Source of the DNA: Atopobiaceae bacterium
GTDB lineage: Bacteria; Actinomycetota; Coriobacteriia; Coriobacteriales; Atopobiaceae
Direction of reading: 5' to 3'
Length of the DNA stretch: 64,000 nt
NCBI GenBank assembly: GCA_030525685.1
Contig: JAUNEG010000001.1
Span: 88,475 to 152,474 of the forward strand
The translations under genes were made by a program, and so were the position numbers. Shown here piece by piece: positions 26,618 to 36,016 of the stretch. Under the pieces are notes generated by a model. It was not told the DNA's origin. It did not search any database and saw only the letters and a program-made list of their open reading frames with translations. Every line of letters starts with the position of its first letter. Position 1 is the first letter of the stretch.

Positions 26618-27804
26618 GGATGCCCTACCTCTGTCTGTTCTGCTCGTCGCTGCTGGTCGCCCTCGTCACGACGCCGCTGGCCCGCCGTCTCGCGGTGCGC
26701 GTCGGCGCCGTCGACCGCCCCAGCGCCCGCCGCATCAACAAGAAGCCCATTCCGCGCATGGGCGGCGTCGCCATCTTCGCCGGCATCGTGGCCGCCTTCG
26801 TTGTCCAGTATCTGGGGACCACCTACCTGGGCTGGCCGGTCGTCCTCGTCCCCTCGCCGCACCTGCAGGTCAACTACTGGCTGCTCGTGCTCGCCTTCCT
26901 CGCCATCTTCGTCACGGGCGTCCTCGACGACACCTACTCCCTGAAGCCCCGCCAGAAGCTCGCGGGGCAGGTGCTCGCGGCCGTGCTCGCGGTCGCGGGA
27001 GGACTCGTGATCGGGGTCATCGACAACCCCTTCGCGTACGGCTTCATCAGCCTGGGGTGGATCGCCTATCCCGTGACGGTCGTCTACCTGGTGGCCTACA
27101 CGAACATCATCAACCTCATCGACGGCCTCGACGGCCTCGCCGCCGGCATCTCCGCCATCGCGAGCCTCACTATGTTCGTGCTCTCGGTCCTGGCCGGCCG
27201 CCTCGACGCTGCGTCGCTCGCCATCGCCGTGACGGGCTCGTCGCTGGGCTTCCTCCGCTACAACTTCCACCCCGCCTCCGTCTTCATGGGGGACTCCGGC
27301 GCGCTCACGCTCGGGTTCGCGCTCGGCGCCGTCTCCCTGCTCTCGGTGACGCGCGTGGCGGGCCTCACGACGATCATCGTGCCCCTGGTCATAGCCTCGG
27401 TGCCCATCATCGACACCTTCTCCGCCATCGTGCGGCGCCTGCGCGGCCACACGAGCATCAGCCGCGCCGACCGCGGCCACATCCACCACCGCCTGCTCGC
27501 CGAGGGGTTCGACCAGCGCCAGGCGGCCCTGCTCGTGTACGCGTGGACGGCGCTTCTGTGCGTGGGCTCGCTCGTCATGACGCAGGTGAGCACCATGCCG
27601 CGCATCCTCATCTTCGTCGTGCTGCTGGGTGTCTCCTTCGCCTTCGCCCACCACCTGCACCTCTTCGAGCCGGTGCTCCTTCACCACTACGATCCCAAGA
27701 CCGGCGAGGACGAGCTGATCACCCCCGTCGACGACGCCTTCGAGGAGGAGGCCGAGAAGATCCACGGCTCCGGCCTCCGCCGACGCGGGTGGCGGCGCCC
27801 GTGA
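26605..27804 (+). CDS. Undecaprenyl-phosphate sugar-1-phosphate transferase (WecA/TagO type)
   Basis: A 399-residue polytopic membrane enzyme of the MraY/WecA family. It would attach a GlcNAc-1-phosphate or similar sugar phosphate to undecaprenyl phosphate, starting a cell wall glycopolymer. Motifs: RRINKKPIPRMGGVAIF, DDTYSLKPRQKLAGQ (Mg aspartates), NIINLIDGLDGLA, FHPASVFMGDSGAL, and HIHHRLL, the cytoplasmic histidine motif of the WecA branch. About ten hydrophobic helices are visible. GTG 26605 with GGAAGGGGG is chosen; ATG 26566 is possible. A hairpin covers this start. Its stop overlaps the next gene by four bases. Confidence 0.88.
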   Translation: MVPDWMPYLCLFCSSLLVALVTTPLARRLAVRVGAVDRPSARRINKKPIPRMGGVAIFAGIVAAFVVQYLGTTYLGWPVVLVPSPHLQVNYWLLVLAFLAIFVTGVLDDTYSLKPRQKLAGQVLAAVLAVAGGLVIGVIDNPFAYGFISLGWIAYPVTVVYLVAYTNIINLIDGLDGLAAGISAIASLTMFVLSVLAGRLDAASLAIAVTGSSLGFLRYNFHPASVFMGDSGALTLGFALGAVSLLSVTRVAGLTTIIVPLVIASVPIIDTFSAIVRRLRGHTSISRADRGHIHHRLLAEGFDQRQAALLVYAWTALLCVGSLVMTQVSTMPRILIFVVLLGVSFAFAHHLHLFEPVLLHHYDPKTGEDELITPVDDAFEEEAEKIHGSGLRRRGWRRP

Positions 27805-28772
27805 GCGACGCCCGCCCGGCGGACCCGCTCGCTGCGTCCGCCTATGACGCCTGCGAGCTCTGCCCGCGCCGCTGCCGAGCGCGCAGGTCGCAGGGGCGGG
27901 CCGGCCGGTGCGGCATGACCTCGGAGCTCCGCGTGGCGAGAAGCGCTCTGCACCCCTGGGAGGAGCCGCCGATCTCGGGCGAGTCCGGATCGGGCGCCAT
28001 CTTCTTCTCCGGCTGCCCGCTCGGCTGCGTGTTCTGCCAGAACCACGAGATCTCGGGCGAGGGCTTCGGCGTCGCCGTCTCCGCGCGCCGTCTCGCGCAG
28101 ATGATGCTGGAGCTTCAGGCGCAGGGCGCCCTCAACGTCAACCTGGTGACCCCGCTGCACTTCTCGCCGCAGGTCCGCGAGGCCGTGGGGCTCGCCAGGG
28201 AGGCCGGGCTCGGGCTGCCCGTCGTCTGCAACACCTCGGGCTACGAGCTCCCCGAGGTCGTGGCGGCGCTCGGGGGCGTCGTGGACGTGTGGCTCACGGA
28301 CTTCAAGTACGCGGACGGCGCGCTCTCTGGCGCTCCCGACTATCCCGAGGTCGCGGCCTCCGCGCTCGAGGCAATGCTCGAGTCGCTCCGCGCCGCCGGC
28401 GGCCGCGAGGTCGGCTCGGACGGCGCCATGCGACGCGGCATCATCGTCCGCCACCTCGTGCTCCCCGGGCACGCTGACGACTCGTGCGCCGTGCTGGACC
28501 GCGTCTGGGAGATCGCGGGCAACGAGGCCGACCTCTCGGTCATGAACCAGTACACGCCGAACGAGGCGTGCCGTCGCGCCGGAGGCGATCTCGCGCGCGC
28601 CGTCACCGACGAGGAGTACGAGATCGTGCTCTGCCACGCCGACGACCTCGGCTTCGAGCGCATCTGGTGGCAGGAGGGCGGCACCGTCTCGGAGAGCTTC
28701 GTGCCTGCCTTCGACGCAACGGGCGTCGACGGGCCGGAACTCGGGCCCACGCCCGTCGCGCAAGCGGTATAA
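27801..28772 (+). CDS. Radical SAM protein, PflA-like (COG1313 type)
   Basis: A 323-residue radical SAM enzyme. The SAM cluster motif is GCPLGCVFCQN (Cx3Cx2C). An N-terminal cysteine set, YDACELCPRRC plus GRCGM, is typical of the COG1313 group, often called putative pyruvate formate-lyase activators. No glycyl radical enzyme lies nearby, so its true partner is unknown. The start is GTG 27801, overlapping the TGA of the upstream transferase gene. This implies shared expression with wall polymer synthesis, but a functional link is not evident. Confidence 0.82.
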   Translation: MSDARPADPLAASAYDACELCPRRCRARRSQGRAGRCGMTSELRVARSALHPWEEPPISGESGSGAIFFSGCPLGCVFCQNHEISGEGFGVAVSARRLAQMMLELQAQGALNVNLVTPLHFSPQVREAVGLAREAGLGLPVVCNTSGYELPEVVAALGGVVDVWLTDFKYADGALSGAPDYPEVAASALEAMLESLRAAGGREVGSDGAMRRGIIVRHLVLPGHADDSCAVLDRVWEIAGNEADLSVMNQYTPNEACRRAGGDLARAVTDEEYEIVLCHADDLGFERIWWQEGGTVSESFVPAFDATGVDGPELGPTPVAQAV

Positions 28773-28809
28773 CTGTAGGCAACTGCCGACCCGAGCAGAC
28801 GGAGGACCC

Positions 28810-29121
28810 ATGGCAGACAACGCTGGCCTCACCGACGAGGAGCGCGCCGAGCTGGAGCAGCTGCGCGCCGAGAAGGCCGCGCGGCAGCAGGCCGAGAAGG
28901 ACGCCGCCGAGCGCGCCGAGCTGGAGCGCCTGCGGGCGCAGCGAGCCGCCGACGAGGCCGAGCGCGCCGCGCGGGCCCGCGACGAGCAGGCGCTCGCGCG
29001 CGCCCGCGCGCTCATGGAGCCCGACGAGGACGACCTCCGGATGCCCCTGGGCCAGAAGATCGTCATTCTCGCCATCGTCGGCGTCGCCGCCATCTGGCTC
29101 GCCGTCACCATCCTCGGATAG
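28810..29121 (+). CDS. Small membrane-anchored coiled-coil protein
   Basis: A 103-residue protein of unknown function. Residues 1-70 are rich in Glu, Arg, Ala and Leu with heptad-like spacing, predicting a long charged helix or coiled coil; residues ~80-103 (KIVILAIVGVAAIWLAVTIL) are one C-terminal membrane helix. It would be a tail-anchored protein facing the cytoplasm. GACGGAGG precedes ATG 28810. It lies 8 bases before pncB and 37 after the radical SAM gene, so it is probably co-transcribed. No family is recognised. Confidence 0.75.
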   Translation: MADNAGLTDEERAELEQLRAEKAARQQAEKDAAERAELERLRAQRAADEAERAARARDEQALARARALMEPDEDDLRMPLGQKIVILAIVGVAAIWLAVTILG

Positions 29122-29129
29122 GAGGGCAC

Positions 29130-30620
29130 ATGTCTCTCACCGACCGCACCAAGCCCACCGACGTCTCCCTCAACACCGACCTCTACGAGCTCACCATGGC
29201 CCAGGGCTTCTGGGAGGCCGGGCTCACCGGCGCCCAGGCCTGCTTCAATGCCTTCTTCCGTGACTGCCCGTTCGACGGCGGATACGCCGTGTGCTGCGGA
29301 ACTGGACAGATCGCCGACCTCGTGGAGAACTTCGTCTTCGAGGATGACGACATCGACTACCTGACGAGCATCCAGGCGCCGGGCGGCGGCCCCATGTTCA
29401 AGTCGAGCTTCCTCGAGTTCCTGCGCAACCACCGCCTCGACCTCACGATCCACGCCGTCCCGGAGGGCCAGGTTGTCTTTGGCCGCGAGCCCATGGTGCG
29501 CGTCGAGGGTCCCGTCATCGACTGCCAGCTCATCGAGACCGCCCTGCTCAACCTCGTGAACTTCCAGACGCTCGTGGCCAGCAAGACCGCGCGCGTGGTA
29601 CGCGCCGCCGAGGGTCACCCCGTCTCCGATTTCGGCCTGCGCCGCGCCCAGGGTCCCGACGGCGGCCTCGCCGTCGCGCGGGCCTCTTACATCGCCGGCG
29701 CCTCCTCGACCTCCAACGTCCTCGCCGGAAAGATCTACGGCATCCCCGTCTTCGGCACGCATGCCCACTCGTGGGTCATGGCGTTCCCGAGCGAACTCGA
29801 GGCGTTCCGCGCGTTTGCCAAGTCCAGCCCCAGGAACTGCGTGCTGTTGCTCGACACCTACGACGTGCACCAGGGCATCAGAAACGCCATCACCGTCGCC
29901 AAGGAGATGGAGGCCGCCGGCGAGCGTCTCTCCGCCGTGCGCCTGGACTCGGGTGACCTCGCACGCCTCTCCAAGGAGGCCCGCGCCGCCTTCGACGAGG
30001 CTGGCCTACCCTACGTCAAGATCTCCGTCTCCAACGACCTCGACGAGTACACGATTCAGTCGCTCTTCGCCCAGGGCGCGCCCATCGACTCGTTCGGCGT
30101 GGGCACCAAGCTCGCCACCTGCGACCCGCAGCCGTCGCTCGGCGGCGTCTACAAGCTCTCCGCCGTCCGTCGCGGCGCCGACGAGCCCTGGACTCCCGTC
30201 ATCAAGCTCTCCGAGCAGTCCTACAAGCGCACAATCCCCGGCGTCCAGCACGTCCTGCGCTACTTCGACCAGGCCGGACGCCCGACGGCGGACATGCTCG
30301 TCGTCGACGAGGTCGCCCGCGTCGGAGATGCCCGCGAGATGGTGGACATCGTGGACCCCTACCTCACGCACCGGCTCTCCGGCGAGCCCGTCGAGCTTCT
30401 CGTCAAGATGGTCGAGCGCGGATCGCGCTGCGGCGAGCCCGAGGGCATCGAGGCGGCCCGCGAGCGCTGCCGCGATGCGCTCATGCGACTCGACCCCGTC
30501 GTGGCGCGCTTCCTCAACCCGCAGACCTACCCCGTGGGTCTCGAGCTCGGCCTCGCCGACCTCCGCAGCCGCCTCGCGCGCGAGGAGCGCGCGGAGTCCG
30601 GCCGCCCCACGGCCGAGTAG
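29130..30620 (+). CDS. pncB: Nicotinate phosphoribosyltransferase
   Basis: A 496-residue enzyme that joins nicotinate and PRPP to make nicotinate mononucleotide in NAD salvage. Family marks are NTDLYELTMAQGF at the N-terminus, DFGLRRAQG, the GTHAHSWVMAF histidine region (regulatory phospho-His), LLLDTYD, RLDSGDL and GVGTKL in the phosphoribosyl site. The length fits the long actinobacterial form. GGAGG lies before ATG 29130. It ends 73 bases before argS. Confidence 0.93.
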   Translation: MSLTDRTKPTDVSLNTDLYELTMAQGFWEAGLTGAQACFNAFFRDCPFDGGYAVCCGTGQIADLVENFVFEDDDIDYLTSIQAPGGGPMFKSSFLEFLRNHRLDLTIHAVPEGQVVFGREPMVRVEGPVIDCQLIETALLNLVNFQTLVASKTARVVRAAEGHPVSDFGLRRAQGPDGGLAVARASYIAGASSTSNVLAGKIYGIPVFGTHAHSWVMAFPSELEAFRAFAKSSPRNCVLLLDTYDVHQGIRNAITVAKEMEAAGERLSAVRLDSGDLARLSKEARAAFDEAGLPYVKISVSNDLDEYTIQSLFAQGAPIDSFGVGTKLATCDPQPSLGGVYKLSAVRRGADEPWTPVIKLSEQSYKRTIPGVQHVLRYFDQAGRPTADMLVVDEVARVGDAREMVDIVDPYLTHRLSGEPVELLVKMVERGSRCGEPEGIEAARERCRDALMRLDPVVARFLNPQTYPVGLELGLADLRSRLAREERAESGRPTAE

Positions 30621-30693
30621 CGGGAGCCGGCGCCCAATTTCGCGACTCTGGTACACTTGCCCGGTTGCAACGTGCCTTTGAACAGGAGATGAG

Positions 30694-32538
30694 ATGCCCG
30701 AGAAGATCGAGGAGCTGCTGCGCGCCGCGCTCACGGCCGCCCAGGAGGCCGGCGAGCTGCCGGAGTTTGACGTCAACGACCTCGGACTCGAGCGACCTGC
30801 CGTCCCGTGCAACGGCGACTGGAGCTCCACGCTGGCGATGCGCTCCGCCAAGCTCGCGCACCGCGCGCCGCGCCAGATCGCCGACGCCATCGTCGCCCAC
30901 CTTCCCGCCGACCCCGCCGTCGACCGCGTCGAGGTGGCCGGCCCCGGCTTCATCAACTTCTACCTCGCCACGGCCTCCGCGAACGAGGTCTTCCGCACCG
31001 TCTGCGAGCAGGGTCGCGACTACGCACGCTCCGAGATGGGCGCGGGAGAGAAGGTCCAGGTCGAGTTCGTCTCCGCCAACCCCGTGGGCCCGCTGCACAT
31101 CGGCCACGGCCGCTGGGCGGCGCTCGGCGACTCCCTCTGCCGCGTGTTCGAGCACGCCGGATTCGACGTGGAGCGCGAGTACTACATCAACGACCACGGC
31201 TCTCAGATGGACGTCTTCGGCCACTCGGTCTCCATGCGCTACCGCCAGCTCCTCGAGGTGATGGGGGAGAGGGGCTGCGACCTGCAGGCCGCCCGCGAGG
31301 CGCTGCTCGCCGACCGCGAGGCCTTCGTTGCCGACGAGGACGACAGCCGCCCCGAGACGCACCCGCTCACCGACGCCTTCAACGAGGCCCTCGGCGGCAA
31401 CGCCTACGGCGGCGACTACATCGTCGACATCGCCGCGCGCTTCCGGGAGGAGGACGGCGACAAATGGGCCTCCGTCCCCGAGGAGGAGCGCATGGCGGAG
31501 TTCCGCGAGCGCGGCTACCTCTGGATGCTCGACTCCATCCGCGGGACCTGCCACGACGCCCGCTGCGACTTCGACGTCTGGTTCTCCGAGCGCAGCCTCT
31601 ACGTCAAGGACGAGACGGGCACCTCCGCCGTCGACCGCGCGCTCGCTTCCCTCGACGAGCTCGGCCACCTCTACCGCGACGAGGCCGGAGCCCTGTGGTT
31701 CCGCTCCACCACCTTCGGCGACGACAAGGACCGCGTGCTGATCAAGACCAACGGCGAGTACACCTACTTCGCCTCCGACGTCGCCTACCACTGGAACAAG
31801 TTCCAGCGCGTCGACCACGTGATCGACATCTGGGGCGCCGACCACCACGGCTACATCCAGCGCGTCCAGTCCGCCTGCGAGGCCCTCGGCTATCCCACGC
31901 AGTTCGAGGTCCTTCTCGGCCAGCTCGTGAACCTGCTGCGCGACGGCAACCCCGTGCGCATGTCCAAGCGCAAGGGCACGATGGTCACCTTCGACGAGCT
32001 GCTCGCCGAGGTGGGGGCCGACGCCACGCGCTACACGCTGATCTCCAAGTCGTCCAACCAGATGATCGACTTCGACATCGAGCGCGTGAAGCGCCAGGAC
32101 AACACCAACCCGGTCTACTACGTGCAGTACGCGCACGCCCGCATCTGCTCGATCCTGCGCCGCGGCGCGGGCGTCACCGTCGAGGAGGCCGCCGAGCTCG
32201 GCATGGACGAGGTCGCGCGCCGCGCGGTGGGCGAGGCCTACGACCTCGGCCTGCTCGTCGACCCCGCCGAGGCGGCGCTCGCCCGCAAGATCGCCGAGCT
32301 CCCCGGCCTGGTCGAGAGCTGCGCGCGCGACCGAGCGCCGTTCCGGCTCACGCACTACGCCGAGGAGCTCGCGGCGGAGTTCCACTCGTTCTATGCCGCG
32401 TGCCAGGTGCTCCCCGGCGCCGGTCGTCCGCTCGACGAGGCGCTCTCCCACGCCCGCCTCGTCGCCTGCGACGCCACGCGGCGCGTGCTCGCGCTCACGC
32501 TCGAGCTGATCGGCGTCTCCGCCCCCCAGAGCATGTAG
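30694..32538 (+). CDS. argS: Arginyl-tRNA synthetase
   Basis: A 614-residue class I synthetase. Order: N-terminal Add1 tRNA-binding domain, catalytic domain with SANPVGPLHIGHGR (HIGH motif), insertion, the KMSKS-like segment MSKRKGTMVTFDEL, and C-terminal DALR anticodon domain ending in RRVLALTLELIGVSAPQSM, with the terminal Met usual for ArgRS. AGGAGAT precedes ATG 30694, and a TACACT -10 lies about 40 bases further upstream. It is a single-gene unit. Confidence 0.96.
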   Translation: MPEKIEELLRAALTAAQEAGELPEFDVNDLGLERPAVPCNGDWSSTLAMRSAKLAHRAPRQIADAIVAHLPADPAVDRVEVAGPGFINFYLATASANEVFRTVCEQGRDYARSEMGAGEKVQVEFVSANPVGPLHIGHGRWAALGDSLCRVFEHAGFDVEREYYINDHGSQMDVFGHSVSMRYRQLLEVMGERGCDLQAAREALLADREAFVADEDDSRPETHPLTDAFNEALGGNAYGGDYIVDIAARFREEDGDKWASVPEEERMAEFRERGYLWMLDSIRGTCHDARCDFDVWFSERSLYVKDETGTSAVDRALASLDELGHLYRDEAGALWFRSTTFGDDKDRVLIKTNGEYTYFASDVAYHWNKFQRVDHVIDIWGADHHGYIQRVQSACEALGYPTQFEVLLGQLVNLLRDGNPVRMSKRKGTMVTFDELLAEVGADATRYTLISKSSNQMIDFDIERVKRQDNTNPVYYVQYAHARICSILRRGAGVTVEEAAELGMDEVARRAVGEAYDLGLLVDPAEAALARKIAELPGLVESCARDRAPFRLTHYAEELAAEFHSFYAACQVLPGAGRPLDEALSHARLVACDATRRVLALTLELIGVSAPQSM

Positions 32539-32596
32539 GCCCCGGGCGCGCCGTCGCGTCCGCGCGGCGCGCCCGCTATGTGCGTCTTTTATAAAT

Positions 32597-32639
32597 CATC
32601 AAAAAGCCTTGATGCGAAAACGATTTTTTCCTGTATACT
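32597..32639 (+). promoter_or_regulatory. Promoter and palindrome upstream of the tandem MarR gene
   Basis: TTGATG (32609-32614) is the -35; TGTATA at 17 bases or TATACT at 19 bases is the -10. The palindrome CATCAA-AAAGCC-TTGATG (32597-32614) covers the -35, well placed for autorepression by the MarR-type product. The area is AT-rich compared with its surroundings. Confidence 0.5.
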
Positions 32640-32722
32640 GCCCGTCATTGAAATGGCAACGCGGGCGCGGCCCCTATGCTGCGTCTCGTTTGTCGAAGAC
32701 CTTTTGAAGACAGGGGCGTGTC

Positions 32723-33409
32723 GTGGACCTCAAGGAATTCATGTCCGTGCGTCGGGCATACAACATCGTTCGCCAGATGGTCGGTGCCAAGGAGCGCCTC
32801 ACCTTCGAGGAGTTCGCGATCGTCTGCCACTTGGCGGCCGCCGCCGAGGCCCTGAAGACCTCCGCCATCGCCGAGTACCAGGGCGCCCTTCGCCCCACCA
32901 TGACGCACCGCACCAACCGCCTCGAGGAGCTCGGCCTCATCGAGCGCTCCGAGGGCGAGAAGGACCGTCGCAACGTCGTGTGCTCCGCGTCGGACCTCGG
33001 TCGCTCCCGGGTCCTCGAGCTCGCCGAGCTCACGCGCGCCCAGATTCCCACCGGTCGCGCCCTCTCCCGCACCTCCGCGGAGCGCATCCTCAAGTACGTC
33101 GACGCCATGGGCTCGTTCTTCTGCAAGGCCGGTGACCTCGTTCTCCTCGGCCTCTATGCCTCCGACGAGGAGCCGCTCACGATCATGCAGCTCGTCGACG
33201 CCCTCGGGCTGCTCCAGCCCACGGTGTCCATGTCCGTCTCCTCCCTCGCCGCCCGCGGGCTGGTCACGCGCGACCACGAGGCGTCCGGCTCCCACACCAC
33301 GAGCGTCTCCCTCACTCGCGAGGGCCGTGCCGCCGCCGCCGACATCACCGCGCGCATCGAGGAGATCGTCGTCCGTCGCAAGGCCCGCAAGTCCGCCGAG
33401 GCCGAGTGA
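32723..33409 (+). CDS. Transcription regulator with two MarR-type winged helices
   Basis: A 228-residue protein with two winged-helix modules in one chain. Residues ~20-105 hold the first (GALRPTMTHRTNRLEELGLIERSEGEKDRR, quoted here only as LRPTMTHRTNRLEELGLIER); residues ~130-215 hold the second (LLQPTVSMSVSSLAARGLVT followed by SLTREGRAAA). Each repeats the MarR pattern of recognition helix, wing, then LTxxGR. MarR proteins normally dimerise, so this may be a built-in dimer. GTG 32723 follows CAGGGGC. The palindrome at 32597 may be its own operator. Targets and ligand are unknown. Confidence 0.75.
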   Translation: MDLKEFMSVRRAYNIVRQMVGAKERLTFEEFAIVCHLAAAAEALKTSAIAEYQGALRPTMTHRTNRLEELGLIERSEGEKDRRNVVCSASDLGRSRVLELAELTRAQIPTGRALSRTSAERILKYVDAMGSFFCKAGDLVLLGLYASDEEPLTIMQLVDALGLLQPTVSMSVSSLAARGLVTRDHEASGSHTTSVSLTREGRAAAADITARIEEIVVRRKARKSAEAE

Positions 33410-33431
33410 TTCCGTCCCAATCGCGCCCTGT

Positions 33432-33469
33432 GCCCCGGTCGCTGCAGGCGGCCGGGGCCTTTCTCTTTA
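33432..33469 (+). terminator. Terminator after the tandem MarR gene
   Basis: 11-bp stem GCCCCGGTCGC / GCGGCCGGGGC with one T-G pair and a 5-base loop, followed by CTTTCTCTTTA. Confidence 0.75.
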
Positions 33470-33485
33470 AACGTTGCATCGGTCG

Positions 33486-33494
33486 TGCTATAAT
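33486..33494 (+). promoter_or_regulatory. Extended -10 promoter of rho
   Basis: TG-C-TATAAT is a perfect -10 with the extended TG. TTTAAA lies near -35. It leaves a leader of about 135 bases before rho, long enough for the autoregulation by attenuation known for rho in other bacteria. Confidence 0.65.
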
Positions 33495-33635
33495 CTGCCC
33501 GGCTTCCGAGGGCTTGGTGCCCGGATGCCCGTCCCCCAGAGCACAGTGCTCATAGCGCAGCAAAGCTCCCGTCCCTTGAGCCGGTCGATCGGCGTCGGGC
33601 CGTCGTGAGCGAGGCAAACGAGAGGTAGACAACAT

Positions 33636-35471
33636 ATGACGGATGACGTGACCCCCGCCGCTTCCGAGGCCGTCGAGGCGGACGCCGCCAAGCCGAGGCG
33701 CAGGCGCCGCACGAAGGCCGAGATGGAGGCCGCCCGCGCGGCCGAGGCGGCCGCCGCTGAGGAGGCGCCTCCCGCCAAGCGCCGTCGTGGACGCCCCCGC
33801 AAGGCCGACCAGGCCGAGCCCGACCAGGCTTCTGTCGCGGCCCCCGTCGAGGGTCCCGCCGAGACGTCGGGTGACGAGCCCGCCCCCGCCAAGCGTCGCC
33901 GCGGCCGTCCCCGCAAGTCCGACAAGGCCCCCACTGCCGCATCGGACGAGATGACGCAGGTGACGGATGCCGCCACTGTCGCGAGCTCCGATCCGGCCCC
34001 GATGCCCGCCCAGACGCTCGCCGAGGCCGAGGCCCCGACCGCCCAGGGGGAGGAGCAGCGCCCCGGGAGGCGCCGCCGCCGCGGCAACGGCCAGGGCGCG
34101 CCCGCCGCGCCCGCGCCCAAGGCGCAGGGCGGCCAGGGTCGCCGCAACGGCCAGGGGCGTCGTCGCAACCGCCACCAGCAGGACCTCTCCGCGGAGCCCT
34201 CCCTCACCCGCGAGGAGCTCGCCGAGATGAAGGTCGCCGAGCTCCGCGCCAAGGCGGCCGAGCTCTCCATCGACTATGCCGGCATGCGCAAGCCCGAGCT
34301 CGTCGAGGCGGTCTTCGAGGCAGCGGCGCGCGCCGAGGGCTTCCGTCCCATCGAGGGCGCGCTCGAGGTCGGCAACGAGGGCTATGGCTGGATCCGCACC
34401 GGCAACTACATGGAGGGCGATGACGACGCCTTCGTTCACCAGCAGATCATTCGCTCGCTCGGCCTGCGTGCCGGCGACCTGGTGTCCGGCACGGTGGGCC
34501 CCGGCCGGGCGAACGGGAAATACCCCCCGCTGCAGCGCGTGATCACGGTCAACGGCCAGGCCCCTGAGGGCCTCAAGGCCCGTCCGCGCTTCCGCGACCT
34601 CACGCCCGTCTATCCCAACGAGCCCCTGGTCATGGAGTGCGGCAAGGATTCGGTGACCGGCCGTGCCATCGACCTGGTCTCGCCGATCGGCAAGGGCCAG
34701 CGCGGCCTCATCGTGTCCCCTCCCAAGGCGGGCAAGACCACCGTCCTCAAGAAGATCTGCCAGTCCATCGCCGCCAACAACCCCGAGGTGCACCTCTTCT
34801 GCCTGCTCGTGGACGAGCGTCCCGAGGAGGTCACGGACATGGAGCGCTCCATTCGCGGGGAGGTCGTCGCATCCACGTTCGACATGCCCGCGGACAACCA
34901 CACGCGTGTCGCCGAGCTCGTGATCGAGCGCGCCAAGCGCCTCGTTGAGCTGGGGGAGGACGTCGTGGTGGTGCTCGACTCCATCACGCGCCTGGCCCGC
35001 GCCTACAACCTCGCGGCCCCTGCCTCCGGCCGCATCCTCTCCGGCGGCGTGGACTCCGCGGCGCTGTACCCGCCCAAGAAGTTCCTCGGCGCCGCCCGCA
35101 ACATCGAGAACGGCGGCTCGCTCACGATCATCGCCTCCGCGCTCGTGGACACGGGCTCCAAGATGGACGAGGTGATCTTCGAGGAGTTCAAGGGCACGGG
35201 CAACATGGAGCTCAAACTCGACCGCGAGCTCGCCGACAAGCGCATCTTCCCTGCCATCGACCCGGTTTCCTCCGGCACGCGCAACGAGGACCTGCTCATC
35301 GAGCCCGACTACCAGCCGCTCGTGTGGGGCATCCGTCGCGTGCTCGCCAACATGAACAACGTCGAGCGCGCCGCACGCGCGCTCGTGAACGGCCTCAAGA
35401 GCACCGACAACAACCACGAGTTCCTCATCAAGAGCGCCAAGAAGGCGCAGCAGTCCGACTACATCGCGTAG
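33636..35471 (+). CDS. rho: Transcription termination factor Rho with a long basic N-terminal extension
   Basis: A 611-residue Rho hexameric RNA helicase. Residues 1-185 are a low-complexity Ala/Arg/Pro-rich extension carrying two copies of KRRRGRPRK (about 49 and 88), a pattern like AT-hooks, and a basic RRRRGNGQ stretch. Then come the Rho N-domain ([20 protein letters not shown]), the cold-shock RNA-binding domain (EGYGWIR), and the ATPase with PPKAGKTT (K367), [16 protein letters not shown] (Walker B) and [14 protein letters not shown]. coli Rho has 419 residues, so the extension is extra; such inserts are known in actinobacterial Rho. ATG 33636 is preceded by GAGAGG. Confidence 0.95.
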   Translation: MTDDVTPAASEAVEADAAKPRRRRRTKAEMEAARAAEAAAAEEAPPAKRRRGRPRKADQAEPDQASVAAPVEGPAETSGDEPAPAKRRRGRPRKSDKAPTAASDEMTQVTDAATVASSDPAPMPAQTLAEAEAPTAQGEEQRPGRRRRRGNGQGAPAAPAPKAQGGQGRRNGQGRRRNRHQQDLSAEPSLTREELAEMKVAELRAKAAELSIDYAGMRKPELVEAVFEAAARAEGFRPIEGALEVGNEGYGWIRTGNYMEGDDDAFVHQQIIRSLGLRAGDLVSGTVGPGRANGKYPPLQRVITVNGQAPEGLKARPRFRDLTPVYPNEPLVMECGKDSVTGRAIDLVSPIGKGQRGLIVSPPKAGKTTVLKKICQSIAANNPEVHLFCLLVDERPEEVTDMERSIRGEVVASTFDMPADNHTRVAELVIERAKRLVELGEDVVVVLDSITRLARAYNLAAPASGRILSGGVDSAALYPPKKFLGAARNIENGGSLTIIASALVDTGSKMDEVIFEEFKGTGNMELKLDRELADKRIFPAIDPVSSGTRNEDLLIEPDYQPLVWGIRRVLANMNNVERAARALVNGLKSTDNNHEFLIKSAKKAQQSDYIA

Positions 35472-35493
35472 CCGTAGCCGCCAGGCACGTCCG

Positions 35494-35533
35494 ACCGGGT
35501 CGGCTCCTTCGGGGTCGGCCCGGTGTCCTTCTC
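35494..35533 (+). terminator. Terminator after rho
   Basis: 11-bp stem ACCGGGTCGGC / GTCGGCCCGGT with two G-T pairs and a TCCTTCGGG loop, then GTCCTTCTC. Confidence 0.65.
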
Positions 35534-35544
35534 GCCGCGCGCCC

Positions 35545-35776
35545 GTCCCGGAACGGACGGGCTTCTCGCCTAGGAAGGAGGGCTCGCCCCAGAATCGGCG
35601 ACCTTCTCCCTCTGCGGTGGGGACGCGTCCCGGAATTGGCGAGATTCACGTGTCCTGAGCGCTGGATGTCCGGGAATCTGCGGGGTTCTCGGGCTGGGAG
35701 GGCGGCCGTGCGGAGAAGTTCGCCGTTTCCGGGACGGGCGACTCGGCCGATGCGTGAAGGCCGCCGTTTCCGAGAC
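35545..35776. repeat. Second array of the 23-nt repeat, six copies
   Basis: Plus copies at 35545-35567, 35586-35608, 35627-35649 and 35668-35690; inverted copies at 35713-35735 and 35754-35776. All fit GTCYCGGAATCGGCGG, two variable bases, TTCTC with a few changes. The first five starts are about 41 bases apart, giving a regular tandem look in the plus half. As in the first array, plus copies come first and inverted copies second. No ORF is credible here. Confidence 0.75.
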
Positions 35777-35842
35777 GCGCCCCGTTGACGACCGGTGCCG
35801 GAAAAATATCGCCCCCCAGCGTCAACTTCGGTGGAAAGTCGC

Positions 35843-35872
35843 TTGCCCGACGACGGTGGAAACAGGTATATT
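35843..35872 (+). promoter_or_regulatory. Promoter of the orphan envelope gene
   Basis: TTGCCC (35843-35848), 18 bases, TATATT (35867-35872). The 140-base leader has a hairpin, GTCCGCCCC/GGGGTGGAC, at about 35947-35970. CGGTGGAAA occurs twice here (35829 and 35853). Confidence 0.5.
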
Positions 35873-36016
35873 CGTCACTGTCCGAGCAATCGGTCCATAT
35901 GTCACGGTACTCGAAGATGAAACGCAGCCCAAGCCGTTGACGCCGTCCGCCCCCGGAGGGGTGGACTCATGGTTTGAAGCTCGTTTACTCTTCGCACGCT
36001 GAAGGGAGCGAGACAC

